Source: Allobosea sp.
Lineage (GTDB): Bacteria; Pseudomonadota; Alphaproteobacteria; Rhizobiales; Beijerinckiaceae
Reading direction: 5' to 3'
Length of the DNA stretch: 64,000 nt
Assembly (NCBI RefSeq): GCF_017308015.1
Contig: NZ_JAFKFW010000002.1
Location: forward strand, 496,001-560,000
Below the pieces are notes generated by a model, which was not told where the DNA came from, did not search any database, and saw only the letters and a program-made list of their open reading frames with translations. Made by a program: the position numbers and the translations under genes. Below, one piece after another: positions 18,205-28,069 of this stretch (within the stretch, counting starts at the first letter, position 1; every line of letters begins with the position of its first letter).

Positions 18205-18302
18205 CGCCGTCATGCTCGCCCTTGTGACAAGCATCCCGTCGTGGACGCAGCCTTCGGCCGGCGAAGACATGGTCGGGACAAGCCCGACCGTGACGACGTA
18301 GC
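18205..18302. repeat. intergenic palindromic repeat region
   Basis: Between the dehalogenase-like gene and pheT lie several short hairpins: CTTCG-GCCGG-CGAAG (18252-18266) and GTCGGG-ACAAG-CCCGAC (18272-18288). The arm CCGTCATGCTCG also occurs in the element at 10765-10808. It probably belongs to the same dispersed repeat family and may also help end transcription of pheT. Confidence 0.5.
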
Positions 18303-18306
18303 GTTG

Positions 18307-20730
18307 TCAGCCGCGCAGCGTCGCGCCGTAGCGCTTGCCGATCTCGGCGACAATCTTGCTGCCGACAGCCTCGATCTCGGCCTCGGTCAGCGTCTTCTCG
18401 GTCGGCTGGAGCGTGACCGCCAAGGCGACCGACTTCTTGCCGGCATCGACGCCCGCGCCCTCATAGAGATCGAAGACGCCGACATTGGCGACGAGCGCGC
18501 GATCAGCGCCCTGCGCCGTCTTGACCATGTCGCCCGCTGCCACCGCCTTGTCGACGATAAAGGCGAAGTCGCGCGTCACCGGCTGGAAGTCGGAGAGAGC
18601 GAGCTTCGGCCTCACCTTGGTCGGCTTGGCCTTGGGCAGAGGCAGCGCGTCGAGATGGATCTCGAAGGCGACCAGCGGCCCCTTGACGTCCAGTGCCTTG
18701 AGGATCTTGGGATGGACCTCGCCGAAGGCGCCGATCACACCCCTGGGGCCGAACTGGAGCGTGGCCGAGCGGCCGGGATGAGCCCAGGCCGGGCCGCCCG
18801 CGACGATCTGGAGGCCGCCCGTCGGGATGCCCAGCCCCGAAAGCAGACCGAGCACGTCCGCCTTGGCGTCGAAAACGTCGACATTCTTCGCCCCGCCATC
18901 CCAGCGACGGCCAGTGCCGTCCAGGCGGGCGGTTCCGCGGCGCAGGCCGGCCGCGGCGATGAGCTGTCCTTCCGGCTCGTCGCTCCTGAAGACCTGCCCG
19001 ACCTCGAACAGTGCGATATCGGGGAAGCCGCGATCGGCATTGCTCTGCGCGGCGCGGATCAGGCCGGGCAACAGCGAGGGCCGCATATCCGAGAGATCGG
19101 CCGCGATCGGGTTGGCAAGCGCGAGCCTGGGCGAGCCGCCGCCGAAGAGTTTCGCCTGATCATGCGAGATGAAGGACCAGGTCACAGCCTCGACGAGGCC
19201 ACGTGCCGCAAGCGTGCGCTTGGCCATGCGAGTGCGCTTCTGAAGCACGGTCAGAACCGGCTTGACGACCTCGCCCTTGATGCGCGGCAGCGGCGTCGAG
19301 GCGACGCGGTCGAGGCCGGCGATGCGGACGATCTCTTCGACGAGATCGGCCTTGCCGCCGACGTCGGCACGCCAGGACGGCGGAGCAACCTTGACCCGGT
19401 CACCCACACCCGAGACGTGGAAGCCGAGTGAGGTCAGCGCCAGCTTCATCTCAGCCTGCGGCAGGTCAAGCCCGGTGAGGCGCTTGACCTCGGACCAGGG
19501 GAAGTCGATCGCGGCCGGGCTGTCGGGCAGGTCACCGACAAACTCCATCTCGGACGCCTCGCCGCCGCAGAGTTCGATCACCAGCGCGGTGGCGAGATCG
19601 AGGCCGAGACGCGCGAAATCGGGATCGACGCCGCGCTCGAAGCGATAGCGGGCGTCGGAATTGATGCCGAGAGCCCGCCCGGAGCGAGCGATGTTCAGCG
19701 GGTCCCAGAGCGCGCTCTCGATCAGCACGTCGGTGGTCGTCTCGCTGCTGCCCGAGGCCTCGCCGCCCATGATGCCGGCGAGCGACTCGACGCCATGCTC
19801 GTCGGCGATCACGACCTGCTCGTCGGTCAGCGTATAAGTCTTGCCGTCGAGGGCGAGGATCGTCTCGCCCGCCTTGGCGCGGCGGACGGTCAGATTGCCC
19901 TTCACCTTGGCGGCATCGAAGACGTGCAGGGGCCGGTTGCGATCGAGCGTCATGAAATTGGTGATGTCGACCAGCGCGTTGATGGGGCGCAGGCCGACAG
20001 CGCGCAGGCGCGCCTGCAACCAGTCCGGCGAGGGGCCGTTCCTGACGCCGCGCACCAGGCGCAGCGCGAAGGCCGGGCAGAGCCTCCGATCGTCCTCGGC
20101 GAAATCGAGCGTGACCTTGACCGGGCACGGGAAGGAGCCGCGAACCGGCTGGACCGCCTGCGACTTGAGCTTGCCGAGGCCGGCGGCGGCAAGATCGCGG
20201 GCAATACCGGCAACGCCGAGCGCGTCGGCGCGGTTCGGCGTCACGGCGATCTCGATCACGGCATCGTCGAGACCGGCATAGAGGGCGTAGGGCTTGCCCA
20301 CGGGCGCATCCGCCGGCAGTTCGATGATGCCGTCATGGTCGTCGGACAATTCGAGTTCGGCCTCCGAGACCAGCATGCCGTTCGATTCGACGCCGCGGAT
20401 GACGCCCTTGCCGAGCGTGACCTTCTTGCCGGGGATGTAGCTGCCCGGCGGCGAGAACACGCCCTTCATGCCGGTGCGGGCGTTCGGCGCGCCGCAAACC
20501 ACCTGCACAGGCTCACCGGCGCCGGTATCGACCATGCAGACGCGCAGGCGGTCGGCATTCGGATGCTGCTTCGCCTCGATGACATAGGCGATGGTGAAGG
20601 CCGAGAGCGCGGCGGCGCGATCCTCGATCGCCTCGACCTCGAGGCCGACACGGGTCAGGGTTTCGGCGATCTCCGTAACGGAGGCGTCGGTGTCGAGATG
20701 CTCTTTGAGCCAGGAGATCGTGAACTTCAT
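18307..20730 (-). CDS. pheT: phenylalanine--tRNA ligase beta subunit
   Basis: 807 aa, normal length. Together with PheS it charges tRNA-Phe. N-terminal [12 protein letters not shown], then a tRNA-binding OB domain (about 40-150), B3/B4 editing and B5 domains, a catalytic-like core, and a C-terminal anticodon-binding FDX-ACB domain ([14 protein letters not shown]). Its ATG overlaps the stop of the preceding ASCH gene (ATGA). pheS is upstream but separated by two unrelated genes. Confidence 0.97.
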   Translation of the reverse strand: MKFTISWLKEHLDTDASVTEIAETLTRVGLEVEAIEDRAAALSAFTIAYVIEAKQHPNADRLRVCMVDTGAGEPVQVVCGAPNARTGMKGVFSPPGSYIPGKKVTLGKGVIRGVESNGMLVSEAELELSDDHDGIIELPADAPVGKPYALYAGLDDAVIEIAVTPNRADALGVAGIARDLAAAGLGKLKSQAVQPVRGSFPCPVKVTLDFAEDDRRLCPAFALRLVRGVRNGPSPDWLQARLRAVGLRPINALVDITNFMTLDRNRPLHVFDAAKVKGNLTVRRAKAGETILALDGKTYTLTDEQVVIADEHGVESLAGIMGGEASGSSETTTDVLIESALWDPLNIARSGRALGINSDARYRFERGVDPDFARLGLDLATALVIELCGGEASEMEFVGDLPDSPAAIDFPWSEVKRLTGLDLPQAEMKLALTSLGFHVSGVGDRVKVAPPSWRADVGGKADLVEEIVRIAGLDRVASTPLPRIKGEVVKPVLTVLQKRTRMAKRTLAARGLVEAVTWSFISHDQAKLFGGGSPRLALANPIAADLSDMRPSLLPGLIRAAQSNADRGFPDIALFEVGQVFRSDEPEGQLIAAAGLRRGTARLDGTGRRWDGGAKNVDVFDAKADVLGLLSGLGIPTGGLQIVAGGPAWAHPGRSATLQFGPRGVIGAFGEVHPKILKALDVKGPLVAFEIHLDALPLPKAKPTKVRPKLALSDFQPVTRDFAFIVDKAVAAGDMVKTAQGADRALVANVGVFDLYEGAGVDAGKKSVALAVTLQPTEKTLTEAEIEAVGSKIVAEIGKRYGATLRG

Positions 20731-21152
20731 GCGTCTACGTCCATCGGGGCGAGAACTTCCACCAGACGGAAGCGTTCGCAAAGCAAGGGCATGTCGGGGC
20801 TGAAGACACCGGCGCGCCGGAAATAGGATTCGTGGGCGTCCCGCCAGAAGGCCAGGGAGCGGTCTCCCTCCCCTTCGTCGAAGGCGAAGGCCTCGTCAAC
20901 TTCGTCGAAGCGGCGGGGGATGAGTTCGAGCGTCTCGATGACGCAGACGGGCCGCCCCGTGCCGTCGAGCACGATCCAAAGCTCATTGAGCTTGGGGCAG
21001 TCGGGCGCATCGAGCGTGTTCACCGTCGCGATCTTGCGGCCGCTGACGACCAGCGCCGCGAGTTCCGTCGCCAGTTCTGGACTGTCGCCGAAGGAGAAGC
21101 TCGGGCAATCGCGATAGCGTTCGGGCACGGATGCGTTCAGGTCAGCGGCCAT
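20727..21152 (-). CDS. ASCH domain protein
   Basis: 141 aa. ASCH domains are PUA-like beta-barrels thought to bind RNA; some hydrolyse N4-acetylcytidine. Seen: [27 protein letters not shown], a family-like entry segment (quoted only in part here as [19 protein letters not shown]), then [19 protein letters not shown] and ESYFRR. It overlaps the glucosyltransferase gene upstream by 11 bases and pheT downstream by 4, so it is translated within one operon with a tRNA synthetase. Function beyond the domain is unknown. Confidence 0.8.
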   Translation of the reverse strand: MAADLNASVPERYRDCPSFSFGDSPELATELAALVVSGRKIATVNTLDAPDCPKLNELWIVLDGTGRPVCVIETLELIPRRFDEVDEAFAFDEGEGDRSLAFWRDAHESYFRRAGVFSPDMPLLCERFRLVEVLAPMDVDA

Positions 21153-22323
21153 CGCGCCCCGCCTGTGCCGGCGCCGACGGCAGCGCATCGTTGAGCTGGT
21201 TGGCGCCGTCCGTACGGATCTTCATCGCGTTGCCGCGCCAGCTCACCTCGCCGCCGATGAAGGCGTAGGCCCAGATGCCGGGGAAGGCAATGTCACGCGC
21301 CAGCATGGCGAAAGGCGAGCGCCAGTTCAGGAACCAACCGAGACTGGCCGAGAGCAGAATGTCGCCGACATACCAGACGAGCACCACGAGGAGCGGCGCA
21401 AGCCAGACTGACAGGCCAAACGCCGAAGCGCCGCACGCGGCGAGCACAGCGGCGAGGAACGGCGTGGAGAGGATCTCCAGCGCGAAGAAGGGCAGGAAGG
21501 TCACGCGCCGCAGACGCGCCCAGCGGAACTGGCGCTGGACGGCGTCCCTCAGTCGGCGCCGGCCAAGCGGCTGCTCGAAGGGCTGACCGACGAGATGGAC
21601 CTGCCGGCCGGTATTGCGCACCAGCTTGGTCGAGGCGGCATCCTCGGCGATCTCGGCGCCGAGCGCGGCAATGCCGCCATTGGCGTCGAGGAAGGGCTTG
21701 TTCCAGAGCATCGACTTGCCCTGCGCGAAGCCGAGACCGAGCGCCTCGCCGACATATTGCCAGCGCGCCTGGAAGGCATTGAGGAAGGCGCACTCGACCT
21801 CGGCACCGAAGCACAGCGGCCGGGAGCCGGCCGGCGTCGAGCAGACAAGACCGGTCGTCGGCTGCCACGCCGCGAGCATCCGCTGGATATAGTCCCGGGG
21901 CATCAGCACGTTGGAATCGGCGAGGATGACCCAGTCGGTCGGAGCCGCCTCCCAGCCGCGCACGCAGTTGTTGAGCTTGGGATTGGCGCTGACCGGCACG
22001 TCGCCGACGATCAGGCGGACCTTCTCGGCGCCGTAGATGCTGATCAGTTCCTTGATCAGCGGGATGATCGGGTCATTCGCGTCGGCAACGCAGAAGATCG
22101 TGCTGTAGCGGGGATAGTCGAGCTCGAGGCCCGAAACCGCGGTCTCGCGACTGAAGGCCTCGATGCCGCGCACGGGCCGGACGATCGTGACCGGCGGCAA
22201 TTCGTCGAGCAGGGCTGAGCGCTGCAGGGGCCGGCGCAGCCGCCAGAGCGCGATGACCTGGCTCGCCAGGTTCATCACGACCAGCAGCACGGCGATCGCC
22301 GCCGCCCAGCCCGCAGGCGTCAT
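21142..22323 (-). CDS. GT21 ceramide glucosyltransferase-type membrane glycosyltransferase
   Basis: 393 aa. Family 21 enzymes put glucose on ceramide or, in HpnI, a sugar on hopanoids. It has an N-terminal TM anchor (about 4-22), a catalytic domain with TIVRPVRGIE, the Asp motifs VADAND and LADSNV, and the QRQFRW motif replacing QxxRW, then C-terminal TM helices. Alphaproteobacterial ceramide glucosyltransferases are known from Agrobacterium. It lies 28 bp after pheS and overlaps the ASCH gene, inside the pheS-pheT interval. The acceptor (ceramide, hopanoid or diacylglycerol) cannot be settled here. Confidence 0.85.
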   Translation of the reverse strand: MTPAGWAAAIAVLLVVMNLASQVIALWRLRRPLQRSALLDELPPVTIVRPVRGIEAFSRETAVSGLELDYPRYSTIFCVADANDPIIPLIKELISIYGAEKVRLIVGDVPVSANPKLNNCVRGWEAAPTDWVILADSNVLMPRDYIQRMLAAWQPTTGLVCSTPAGSRPLCFGAEVECAFLNAFQARWQYVGEALGLGFAQGKSMLWNKPFLDANGGIAALGAEIAEDAASTKLVRNTGRQVHLVGQPFEQPLGRRRLRDAVQRQFRWARLRRVTFLPFFALEILSTPFLAAVLAACGASAFGLSVWLAPLLVVLVWYVGDILLSASLGWFLNWRSPFAMLARDIAFPGIWAYAFIGGEVSWRGNAMKIRTDGANQLNDALPSAPAQAGRDGR

Positions 22324-22351
22324 CGCGCCCTCCCTTGCCCGATCGATGCCG

Positions 22352-23434
22352 TCATGAGGAGAGACCGCCCGTCAGCGTCGGCAGGTCGAGCGGGCGGAAG
22401 CCGTAATGCGCGAGCCAGCGCACATCAGCCTCGAAGAAGGGGCGAAGGTCCGGCATGCCGTATTTCAGCATGGCGATACGGTCGATGCCCATGCCCCAGG
22501 CGAAGCCCTGATAGACCTCCGGGTCGAGCCCGCAATTCTTCAGCACGTTCGGGTGAACCATGCCGCAGCCGAGGATCTCCAGCCAGTCGTCCCCCTCGCC
22601 GAAGCGGATTTCGCCGCCCTTGCGCGAGCACTGGATGTCGACCTCCATGGAGGGCTCGGTGAAGGGGAAGAAGGACGGACGGAAGCGCATCTTCACGTCG
22701 TCGATCTCGAAGAACGACTTGCAGAATTCTTCCAGAATCCACTTGAGGTGGCCGAGATTGGCCGATTTGTCGATGACAAGCCCCTCGACCTGATGGAACA
22801 TCGGGGTGTGGGTCTGGTCGGAATCGTTGCGATAGGTCCGGCCCGGGCAGATCACGCGGATCGGCGGCTCCTGCACCAGCATGGTGCGGACCTGGACCGG
22901 CGAGGTATGAGTGCGCAGGAGCTTGCGCTCGCCATTGGCATCCGGCGCGAAGAAGAAGGTGTCGTGCATCTCGCGGGCGGGGTGGCCGACCGGGAAATTC
23001 AGCCTGGTGAAGTTGAGGTCGTCGGTTTCGACGTCCGGCCCTTCGGCGATAGCGAAGCCCATGTCGCCGAAGATCGCGGTGATCTCATCGATGACCTGGC
23101 TGATCGGATGGATGCGGCCGCGCGCCTCCGGGCCGTCCTGCACCGGCAGCGACACGTCGACGCGCTCCGCGGCGAGCCGGGCTTCGAGAGCAGCCTCGCC
23201 CAGCGCCTCCTTGCGAGCCGCGATCGCGCTCTGAACCCGATCGCGCAGACCGTTGATCTGCGGGCCTTTCTCCTTGCGCTCATCCGGCGTCATCGCGCCC
23301 AGCGTCTTCAGCAGCGCTGAGATCGAGCCGGACTTGCCGAGGGCTGCGATGCGCACATCCTCGACGGCGGCTTCATCGGCGGCAGTATCGATCGCGGCGA
23401 GAACGTCGCGTTCCAGGGTGACGATATCGGTCAT
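22352..23434 (-). CDS. pheS: phenylalanine--tRNA ligase alpha subunit
   Basis: 360 aa. Catalytic subunit of the alpha2-beta2 enzyme. N-terminal coiled coil (about 1-90), then class II motifs: motif 2 in [20 protein letters not shown] and motif 3 in [20 protein letters not shown]. The ATG at 23434 gives the usual length, although the ribosome site is weak. It is followed by the GT21 and ASCH genes rather than directly by pheT. Confidence 0.97.
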   Translation of the reverse strand: MTDIVTLERDVLAAIDTAADEAAVEDVRIAALGKSGSISALLKTLGAMTPDERKEKGPQINGLRDRVQSAIAARKEALGEAALEARLAAERVDVSLPVQDGPEARGRIHPISQVIDEITAIFGDMGFAIAEGPDVETDDLNFTRLNFPVGHPAREMHDTFFFAPDANGERKLLRTHTSPVQVRTMLVQEPPIRVICPGRTYRNDSDQTHTPMFHQVEGLVIDKSANLGHLKWILEEFCKSFFEIDDVKMRFRPSFFPFTEPSMEVDIQCSRKGGEIRFGEGDDWLEILGCGMVHPNVLKNCGLDPEVYQGFAWGMGIDRIAMLKYGMPDLRPFFEADVRWLAHYGFRPLDLPTLTGGLSS

Positions 23435-23530
23435 GAATGGGTCGCATGCTTCCGGGGCGTGGGAACGGGCGCGTTCTAGCGGGAACGGCCGGGTTATGCC
23501 AGAGCCAAGCGACGACATGAGGAGGATGCC

Positions 23531-24292
23531 TTGCCCGACAACACTCGCCAGAAAGAATCGCCCTCTTACCGGATGGCTGCGCTCGACCCGGATTTCATCC
23601 TCGGGGATTCGATGCGCGGCGCGCGCTTCATGCTGGAGTACCAGAAGGCGGAGGACAGCCTCAGGGCGCGCGGCGTCGTCTCGACCATCGTGGTCTTCGG
23701 CTCGGCCCGCGTGCACGAGGGCAATCCATGGTACGAAGCGGCCCGCACCTTCGGCCGCATCGCCTCGGAACGCGGCGGCGCGCTGCGCGACGGCGATACC
23801 GGCCGCCATCACGTCATCGCCACCGGCGGTGGGCCTGGCATCATGGAAGCGGCCAATCGCGGCGCGACCGAAGCCGGCGCCATCTCGATCGGCTTCAACA
23901 TCACCCTGCCGCACGAGCAGGAGCCGAATGCCTGGTCGACGCCGGACCTGACCTTCCTCTTCCACTATTTCGCGATGCGGAAGATGCATCTGGCGATGCG
24001 TGCGGCGGCGCTGGTGGTCTTCCCCGGCGGCTTCGGCACACTCGACGAATTGTTCGAGATCATGACGCTGGTACAGACCGGCAAGATGGGCCCGGTGCCG
24101 ATCGTGCTCTACGATTCCGCCTACTGGAAGGGCCTGCTCAATCTCGACGCGATGGCGGCGGCGGGCTTTATCCGGCCTGACGATCTCAAGCTGTACAGTT
24201 ATGCGGACTCGCCGGAGGAGGCCTATGAACGGATCGTCGAAGACGCCGGCGAAGACTGGCACCCGCCGAAGAACGGCAGCGTGCAGACGTAA
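23531..24292 (+). CDS. LOG family (lysine-decarboxylase-like) nucleotide phosphoribohydrolase
   Basis: 253 aa, TTG start with GGAGG 5 nt upstream. LOG proteins hydrolyse nucleoside 5'-monophosphates (cytokinin or AMP type) to base and ribose phosphate. Both signatures are present: [14 protein letters not shown] and [12 protein letters not shown]. The Rossmann strand begins at [11 protein letters not shown]. The N-terminal about 45 residues extend beyond the minimal LOG fold, as in the larger TIGR00730-like group. It lies on the opposite strand to the pheS and rplT blocks and is likely transcribed alone. Confidence 0.88.
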   Translation: MPDNTRQKESPSYRMAALDPDFILGDSMRGARFMLEYQKAEDSLRARGVVSTIVVFGSARVHEGNPWYEAARTFGRIASERGGALRDGDTGRHHVIATGGGPGIMEAANRGATEAGAISIGFNITLPHEQEPNAWSTPDLTFLFHYFAMRKMHLAMRAAALVVFPGGFGTLDELFEIMTLVQTGKMGPVPIVLYDSAYWKGLLNLDAMAAAGFIRPDDLKLYSYADSPEEAYERIVEDAGEDWHPPKNGSVQT

Positions 24293-24306
24293 GGGCGCCG
24301 ACAGAG

Positions 24307-24463
24307 AACCCCTCTCCCGTAAGGAGAGGGGTAGCGGCAGGTGTAGGCCTTTGGACCGATAGAATTTCGCCATCACCGCAGCAGCAGGGTCATGGCCAAA
24401 GCGTCCAACGGCCTAACCCTCACCCTGCCCTCTCCCTCCGGAAGAGGATCCCCCGCGCTGTCC
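24307..24463. repeat. long hairpin intergenic repeat, copy A
   Basis: A 10-bp hairpin (ACCCCTCTCC at 24308-24317 with its inverse at 24323-24332) is followed by GTGTAGGCC, a variable middle, then GGCCTAACCCTCACCCTGCC and CTCTCCCTCCGGAAGAGG. The left and right blocks are inverse-related, so the whole forms an imperfect long palindrome. The same blocks recur at 47982-48171. It lies between the LOG gene and the rplT terminator. I see no gene in it. Confidence 0.8.
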
Positions 24464-24537
24464 GCATCATTTCCCGCATGAGATCCTCGGGTCTCCATTG
24501 GGTCGCCCGAGAATGAAGCCCGGCTTCGACACAACGA

Positions 24538-24565
24538 AAAAGGCCGGCGTCACCGCCGGCCTTTT
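24538..24565 (-). terminator. Rho-independent terminator after rplT
   Basis: Stem of about 12 bp around AGGCCGGCG/CGCCGGCCT with a 4-nt loop. On the minus strand the second arm runs into TTTTT. It ends the rpmI-rplT transcript. Confidence 0.85.
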
Positions 24566-24588
24566 CCAATTCAGCATCGCAAGGCCGA

Positions 24589-24963
24589 TCAGGCGGCCTT
24601 GGCTTCGGCGCCCAGCACGCCCTTGACCGTCTCGACCACGGCAGCGAACGAGGCTGCGTCGTCAATGGCCATGGCCGACAGGGTCTTACGGTCGAGCTCG
24701 ATGCCCGACTTGATCAGGCCGCCCATGAAGACCGAATAGGTCAAGCCGTGCTCGCGAACCGCAGCGTTGAGACGCTGGATCCAGAGAGCGCGGAAGGTGC
24801 GCTTCTTGTTCTTGCGGTCGCGATAGGCGTACTGCATCGAGCGATCGACGGCCGCCTTGGCGGCACGGATCGTATTCTTGCGGCGGCCATAGAAGCCCTT
24901 GGCGGCCTTAAAAGTCTTCTTGTGCTTGGCGTGGGCCGTAACGCCCCGTTTCACGCGAGCCAT
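24589..24963 (-). CDS. rplT: 50S ribosomal protein L20
   Basis: 124 aa, full length. [16 protein letters not shown] and the basic [11 protein letters not shown] region are diagnostic. An early-assembly 23S rRNA binder, 28 bp downstream of rpmI in the usual order. Confidence 0.98.
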   Translation of the reverse strand: MARVKRGVTAHAKHKKTFKAAKGFYGRRKNTIRAAKAAVDRSMQYAYRDRKNKKRTFRALWIQRLNAAVREHGLTYSVFMGGLIKSGIELDRKTLSAMAIDDAASFAAVVETVKGVLGAEAKAA

Positions 24964-24991
24964 GTCATGATCTCCGGACTATCAGGTGGCG

Positions 24992-25192
24992 TCAGCCGTT
25001 GGGAAGGAAGAACTTCTTCACGTTGGCAGCATCGCCCTCGAAGAGGGTCGTGGTGCCGCGGTGATTGCGGATCTGCTTGTTGGTCCGCTTGATCATCCCG
25101 TGACGCTTGCCGGCCTGGGCATAGAGCACCTTGCCGGTTCCGGTGATCTTGAACCGCTTTTTAGCGGCCGATTTCGTCTTGATCTTGGGCAT
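24992..25192 (-). CDS. rpmI: 50S ribosomal protein L35
   Basis: 66 aa, full length ([20 protein letters not shown]). GAGGAG ribosome site just upstream. In many bacteria infC-rpmI-rplT is one operon; here infC is 2.2 kb away with the MFS and TetR genes in between. The 192 bases upstream show nothing beyond a presumed promoter. Confidence 0.97.
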   Translation of the reverse strand: MPKIKTKSAAKKRFKITGTGKVLYAQAGKRHGMIKRTNKQIRNHRGTTTLFEGDAANVKKFFLPNG

Positions 25193-25384
25193 TTCAGCTC
25201 CTCAATGGTCGTGGCTGCACGTCTTGTGAACGCGTTGCCAATGTCTTGCTTTCGGGAAGCAAAGCACGATCGCCACGGCAGCCCTTATCAGCCGGGCGAT
25301 CGAAGGCGGGCCTATCGCAGAAATTGGCGGCTTTTGCAAGTGCGAAGCCGGCAATGTCCCACGAGGTGTGGCCTCCTGCGTCCC

Positions 25385-26593
25385 TCAGGCGGCTTCGCAG
25401 ACAAGAGTTTCGGCCCGCGCGTCGAGAAGACGACCATAGCCTGCAAGCACGACCAGCAAGGCGGCAGCACCCGCTCCCACCGAAATCCAGAAGCCGCCAT
25501 GAGCGCCGAAGGCGTCGATCAGCAGGCCCGCAGCCGAGGCGCCGGCAGCCATTCCAATGCCAATGCCGGTGATCGCCCAGGTCATGCCTTCGGTGAGCTG
25601 GCGCGCCGGTACCAGACGCTCGACCAGGCCCATCGCGATGATGATCGTCGGCGAAACCGCCGCGCCGGCCATGAAGAAGACCAGTGCCAGCGAGCCGAGC
25701 CCCGTCACCGCCAGCAGCGGCAAGGTCGTCGCCCCCGCCAGCGCGACCGCCGCGAGGAATTGCGTGGCGAGCGAAGCCTTGAGCTTCAATGTTCCGAAGA
25801 CGAGACCGACGATCAGCGAGCCCGCCGCGTAGATGGCAAGAACGAAGCTCGCAGCGGCCTTCTGGCCCTGCGCTTCCGCAAAGGCAACGGCTGTGATCTC
25901 GGCCGTGCCGAAGATCGCACCGATGGCGACCATCGCGAGCACGACGACCTGGACGCCACCGAGGCCTATGACCGAGATATCAGCCCCCGCAGCATGGATG
26001 CGGACCGGCGGCTCCGTCCGCCTTTGCGCACATAACAAGGGAACGCCGACGACGAGGAAGATCAGGGCGGCAAGCGGCCCGGCTTCAGGAAACAGACTGA
26101 CACTGAGCCCGATCGCCACGATCGGCCCGACGATGAAGATGACCTCGTCGACCACCGATTCGAAGGCGAAGGCAGTGCGCAGTTGCGGAGTGTCGCGATA
26201 GAACTCGGTCCAGCGCGCCCGGACCATCGCGCCGATGCTCGGCATCAGACCGGCGAGCAGCGCGAAGACGAAGAGCAGCCAGTTCGGCGCACCCGTCCAG
26301 GTCGCGACCATCAGACCGCTCAATGCAAGCGCCCCGGCGGCGGCCGCCGGCAGCAGCACGCGGCGCTGCCCATAGCGATCGACGAGGCGTGAGACCTGCG
26401 GCGTGATCAGCGCGCTGGCGAGCGCGAAGGTCGCGGCGACGGCGCCAGCGATCGCATATTCCCCTCGCCGCTCGGACAGCATGGTGACGATGCCGAGGCC
26501 GACCATCGAGGCCGGCAGGCGGGCGATGAAGCCGGCGGAGGAGAAGGCGACGGCTCCAGGCGCCCGGAAGATCTCGCGATAGGGATTGGGCAT
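25385..26593 (-). CDS. MFS transporter
   Basis: 402 aa with about 12 TM helices and the MFS loop motif VDRYGQRR after TM2. Probably a drug or metabolite exporter. The ATG at 26593 was chosen; a longer reading would start at 26647 inside the TetR operator, which is unlikely. It is divergent from the TetR gene and about 50 bp from the paired operators, so the regulator very likely represses it. The substrate is unknown. Confidence 0.88.
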   Translation of the reverse strand: MPNPYREIFRAPGAVAFSSAGFIARLPASMVGLGIVTMLSERRGEYAIAGAVAATFALASALITPQVSRLVDRYGQRRVLLPAAAAGALALSGLMVATWTGAPNWLLFVFALLAGLMPSIGAMVRARWTEFYRDTPQLRTAFAFESVVDEVIFIVGPIVAIGLSVSLFPEAGPLAALIFLVVGVPLLCAQRRTEPPVRIHAAGADISVIGLGGVQVVVLAMVAIGAIFGTAEITAVAFAEAQGQKAAASFVLAIYAAGSLIVGLVFGTLKLKASLATQFLAAVALAGATTLPLLAVTGLGSLALVFFMAGAAVSPTIIIAMGLVERLVPARQLTEGMTWAITGIGIGMAAGASAAGLLIDAFGAHGGFWISVGAGAAALLVVLAGYGRLLDARAETLVCEAA

Positions 26594-26644
26594 GGTTCGG
26601 ACCGGACAAGGCGGAGAGGGGCCGCGGGTGAAAGCGGATAATTG

Positions 26645-26682
26645 CATACGTTGCGTATGTCAATTAACATACGCAACGTATG
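26645..26682. promoter_or_regulatory. double palindromic operator between MFS and tetR genes
   Basis: Two 15-bp palindromes, CATACGTTGCGTATG (26645-26659) and CATACGCAACGTATG (26668-26682), are each of the form CATACG-N3-CGTATG. They are exact inverse copies of each other around an AT-rich 8-bp spacer. Centre-to-centre distance is 23 bp. They overlap the divergent promoter region and end 13 bp before the tetR start. This is the expected binding site for two TetR dimers. Confidence 0.88.
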
Positions 26683-26695
26683 TGAAGAGGATATG

Positions 26696-27283
26696 ATGGC
26701 TCGCCGACTTCGTGCAGACATGGTCGCGGAGACTCGCGCCCGCCTGATCGCCGCCGCGCGGGAGGCGTTCGGCACGGTCGGCTATGCGGCGGCCTCGATG
26801 GACGAAATGACCGCGACGGCTGGGCTGACCCGCGGCGCGCTCTATCACCATTTCGGTGACAAGAAGGGGCTCTTTTCCGCTGTCATCGACCAGATCGATG
26901 CTGAGATGACCGTGCGGCTGCGCGCTGTCTCGGCCGAAGCGGAGGATCGCTGGACCGGGTTCCGCGACTCATGTGTCGCCTATCTCGCGATGGCGCGAGA
27001 GGCGGAAATCCAGCGCATCATGTTGCGTGACGGCCCGGCCGTGCTGGGCGATCCCTGGAGCTGGCCAACCCAGAACGACTGCATCCGGATGATGGCCCTA
27101 GGACTGGACGAACTCGTTACCGAAGGCGTGCTGACACCGCTCGATCCGGAAGCCATCGCCCGGCTGATCTTCGGCGCGACCCAGCATGCAGCGCAGTGGA
27201 TCGCGCATGCGCCCGATCCGGGAGCGGCGCTCAAGGCCGCGACCGACGCCTTCGACGCGATGCTCGCCGGCCTGTTGCGGTAG
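26696..27283 (+). CDS. TetR family transcriptional repressor
   Basis: 195 aa. The HTH is in the N-terminal 50 residues (TRARLIAAAREAFGTVGYAA, then GLTRGALYHHFGDKKGLF); the rest is a helical ligand-binding domain. The ATG at 26696 has GAAGAGG 5 nt upstream; an ATG one codon earlier is also possible. A double palindrome immediately upstream suggests it represses both itself and the divergent MFS transporter until an inducer binds. Confidence 0.93.
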   Translation: MARRLRADMVAETRARLIAAAREAFGTVGYAAASMDEMTATAGLTRGALYHHFGDKKGLFSAVIDQIDAEMTVRLRAVSAEAEDRWTGFRDSCVAYLAMAREAEIQRIMLRDGPAVLGDPWSWPTQNDCIRMMALGLDELVTEGVLTPLDPEAIARLIFGATQHAAQWIAHAPDPGAALKAATDAFDAMLAGLLR

Positions 27284-27349
27284 TTCGCTTATCGTATCTT
27301 CTTCACGCGAACCGGCATCCGCTTCGGTCGAAAATGTTTCCGCGACATG

Positions 27350-27376
27350 AAAAAGGGCGCCGTCGGCGCCCTTTTT
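27350..27376. terminator. bidirectional terminator between tetR and infC
   Basis: Perfect 12-bp stem AAAAAGGGCGCC/GGCGCCCTTTTT with a 3-nt loop. The A-run and T-run allow it to end both the plus-strand tetR and minus-strand infC transcripts. Confidence 0.92.
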
Positions 27377-27409
27377 CCGATCCGCAAGGAACCGCCGACG
27401 ACGCGCGCC

Positions 27410-27952
27410 TCAGCGCGGCGCGAGCACCATCACCATCTGGCGACCTTCGAGCTGCCAGTCGCTCTCGACCTTGGCGATCTCGGCGGTATCGACCTTGACC
27501 CGCTCGAGCACCTTCACGCCGAGGTCCTGGTGCGCCATTTCGCGGCCGCGGAAGCGCAGGGTGACCTTCACCTTGTCGCCTTCCTCGAAGAAGCCGTGCA
27601 TGGCCTTCATCTTCACGTCGTAGTCATGCTTGTCGATGCCGGGGCGCAGCTTGATTTCCTTGATCTCGATGGTGCGCTGCTTCTTGCGCGCCTCCGAAGC
27701 CTTCTTCTGCTCGAGAAAGCGGAAGCGACCGTAATCAAGGATCTTGCAGACCGGCGGAACGGAGTTCGGGGCAATCTCGACGAGGTCGAGACCGGCATCC
27801 TCGGCGAGCTTCAACGCATCGAAGAACGAGACCACGCCACGGTTGGCACCGGTATCGTCGATGAGCTGGACTTCGCGAACTCCGCGAATGTCGCGGTTCG
27901 AGCGGGGACCTTCCTTGGTCGGGGTCGGGGCAGCGCGGTAAGGACGACGAAT
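27410..27952 (-). CDS. infC: translation initiation factor IF-3, AUU start
   Basis: 180 aa from an ATT codon at 27952-27950, the same length as E. coli IF3. The N-domain ([35 protein letters not shown]) and C-domain ([19 protein letters not shown]) are complete. IF3 binds the 30S subunit and rejects non-standard start codons. The ATT was chosen because AGGAG lies 9 nt upstream; the alternative ATG at 28009 would place that Shine-Dalgarno inside the gene and add 19 residues. AUU initiation of infC is the classic autoregulatory device. Confidence 0.96.
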   Translation of the reverse strand: MRRPYRAAPTPTKEGPRSNRDIRGVREVQLIDDTGANRGVVSFFDALKLAEDAGLDLVEIAPNSVPPVCKILDYGRFRFLEQKKASEARKKQRTIEIKEIKLRPGIDKHDYDVKMKAMHGFFEEGDKVKVTLRFRGREMAHQDLGVKVLERVKVDTAEIAKVESDWQLEGRQMVMVLAPR

Positions 27953-27966
27953 GGGGGTATTCTCCT
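27950..27966 (-). promoter_or_regulatory. Shine-Dalgarno and AUU start codon of infC
   Basis: On the minus strand AGGAG (27966-27962) is followed by 9 nt and ATT (27952-27950), continuing CGTCGTCCT. This site decides the infC start. Confidence 0.8.
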
Positions 27967-28069
27967 GTACTTGGCGCCTTCGCGCCGTTGTTGCAGACAC
28001 ATTGCACAAAGATGGGCGATGTCAATGCATGACACCGCGATGGCGGTCATCTCCCACCGGAGAGGCCGG

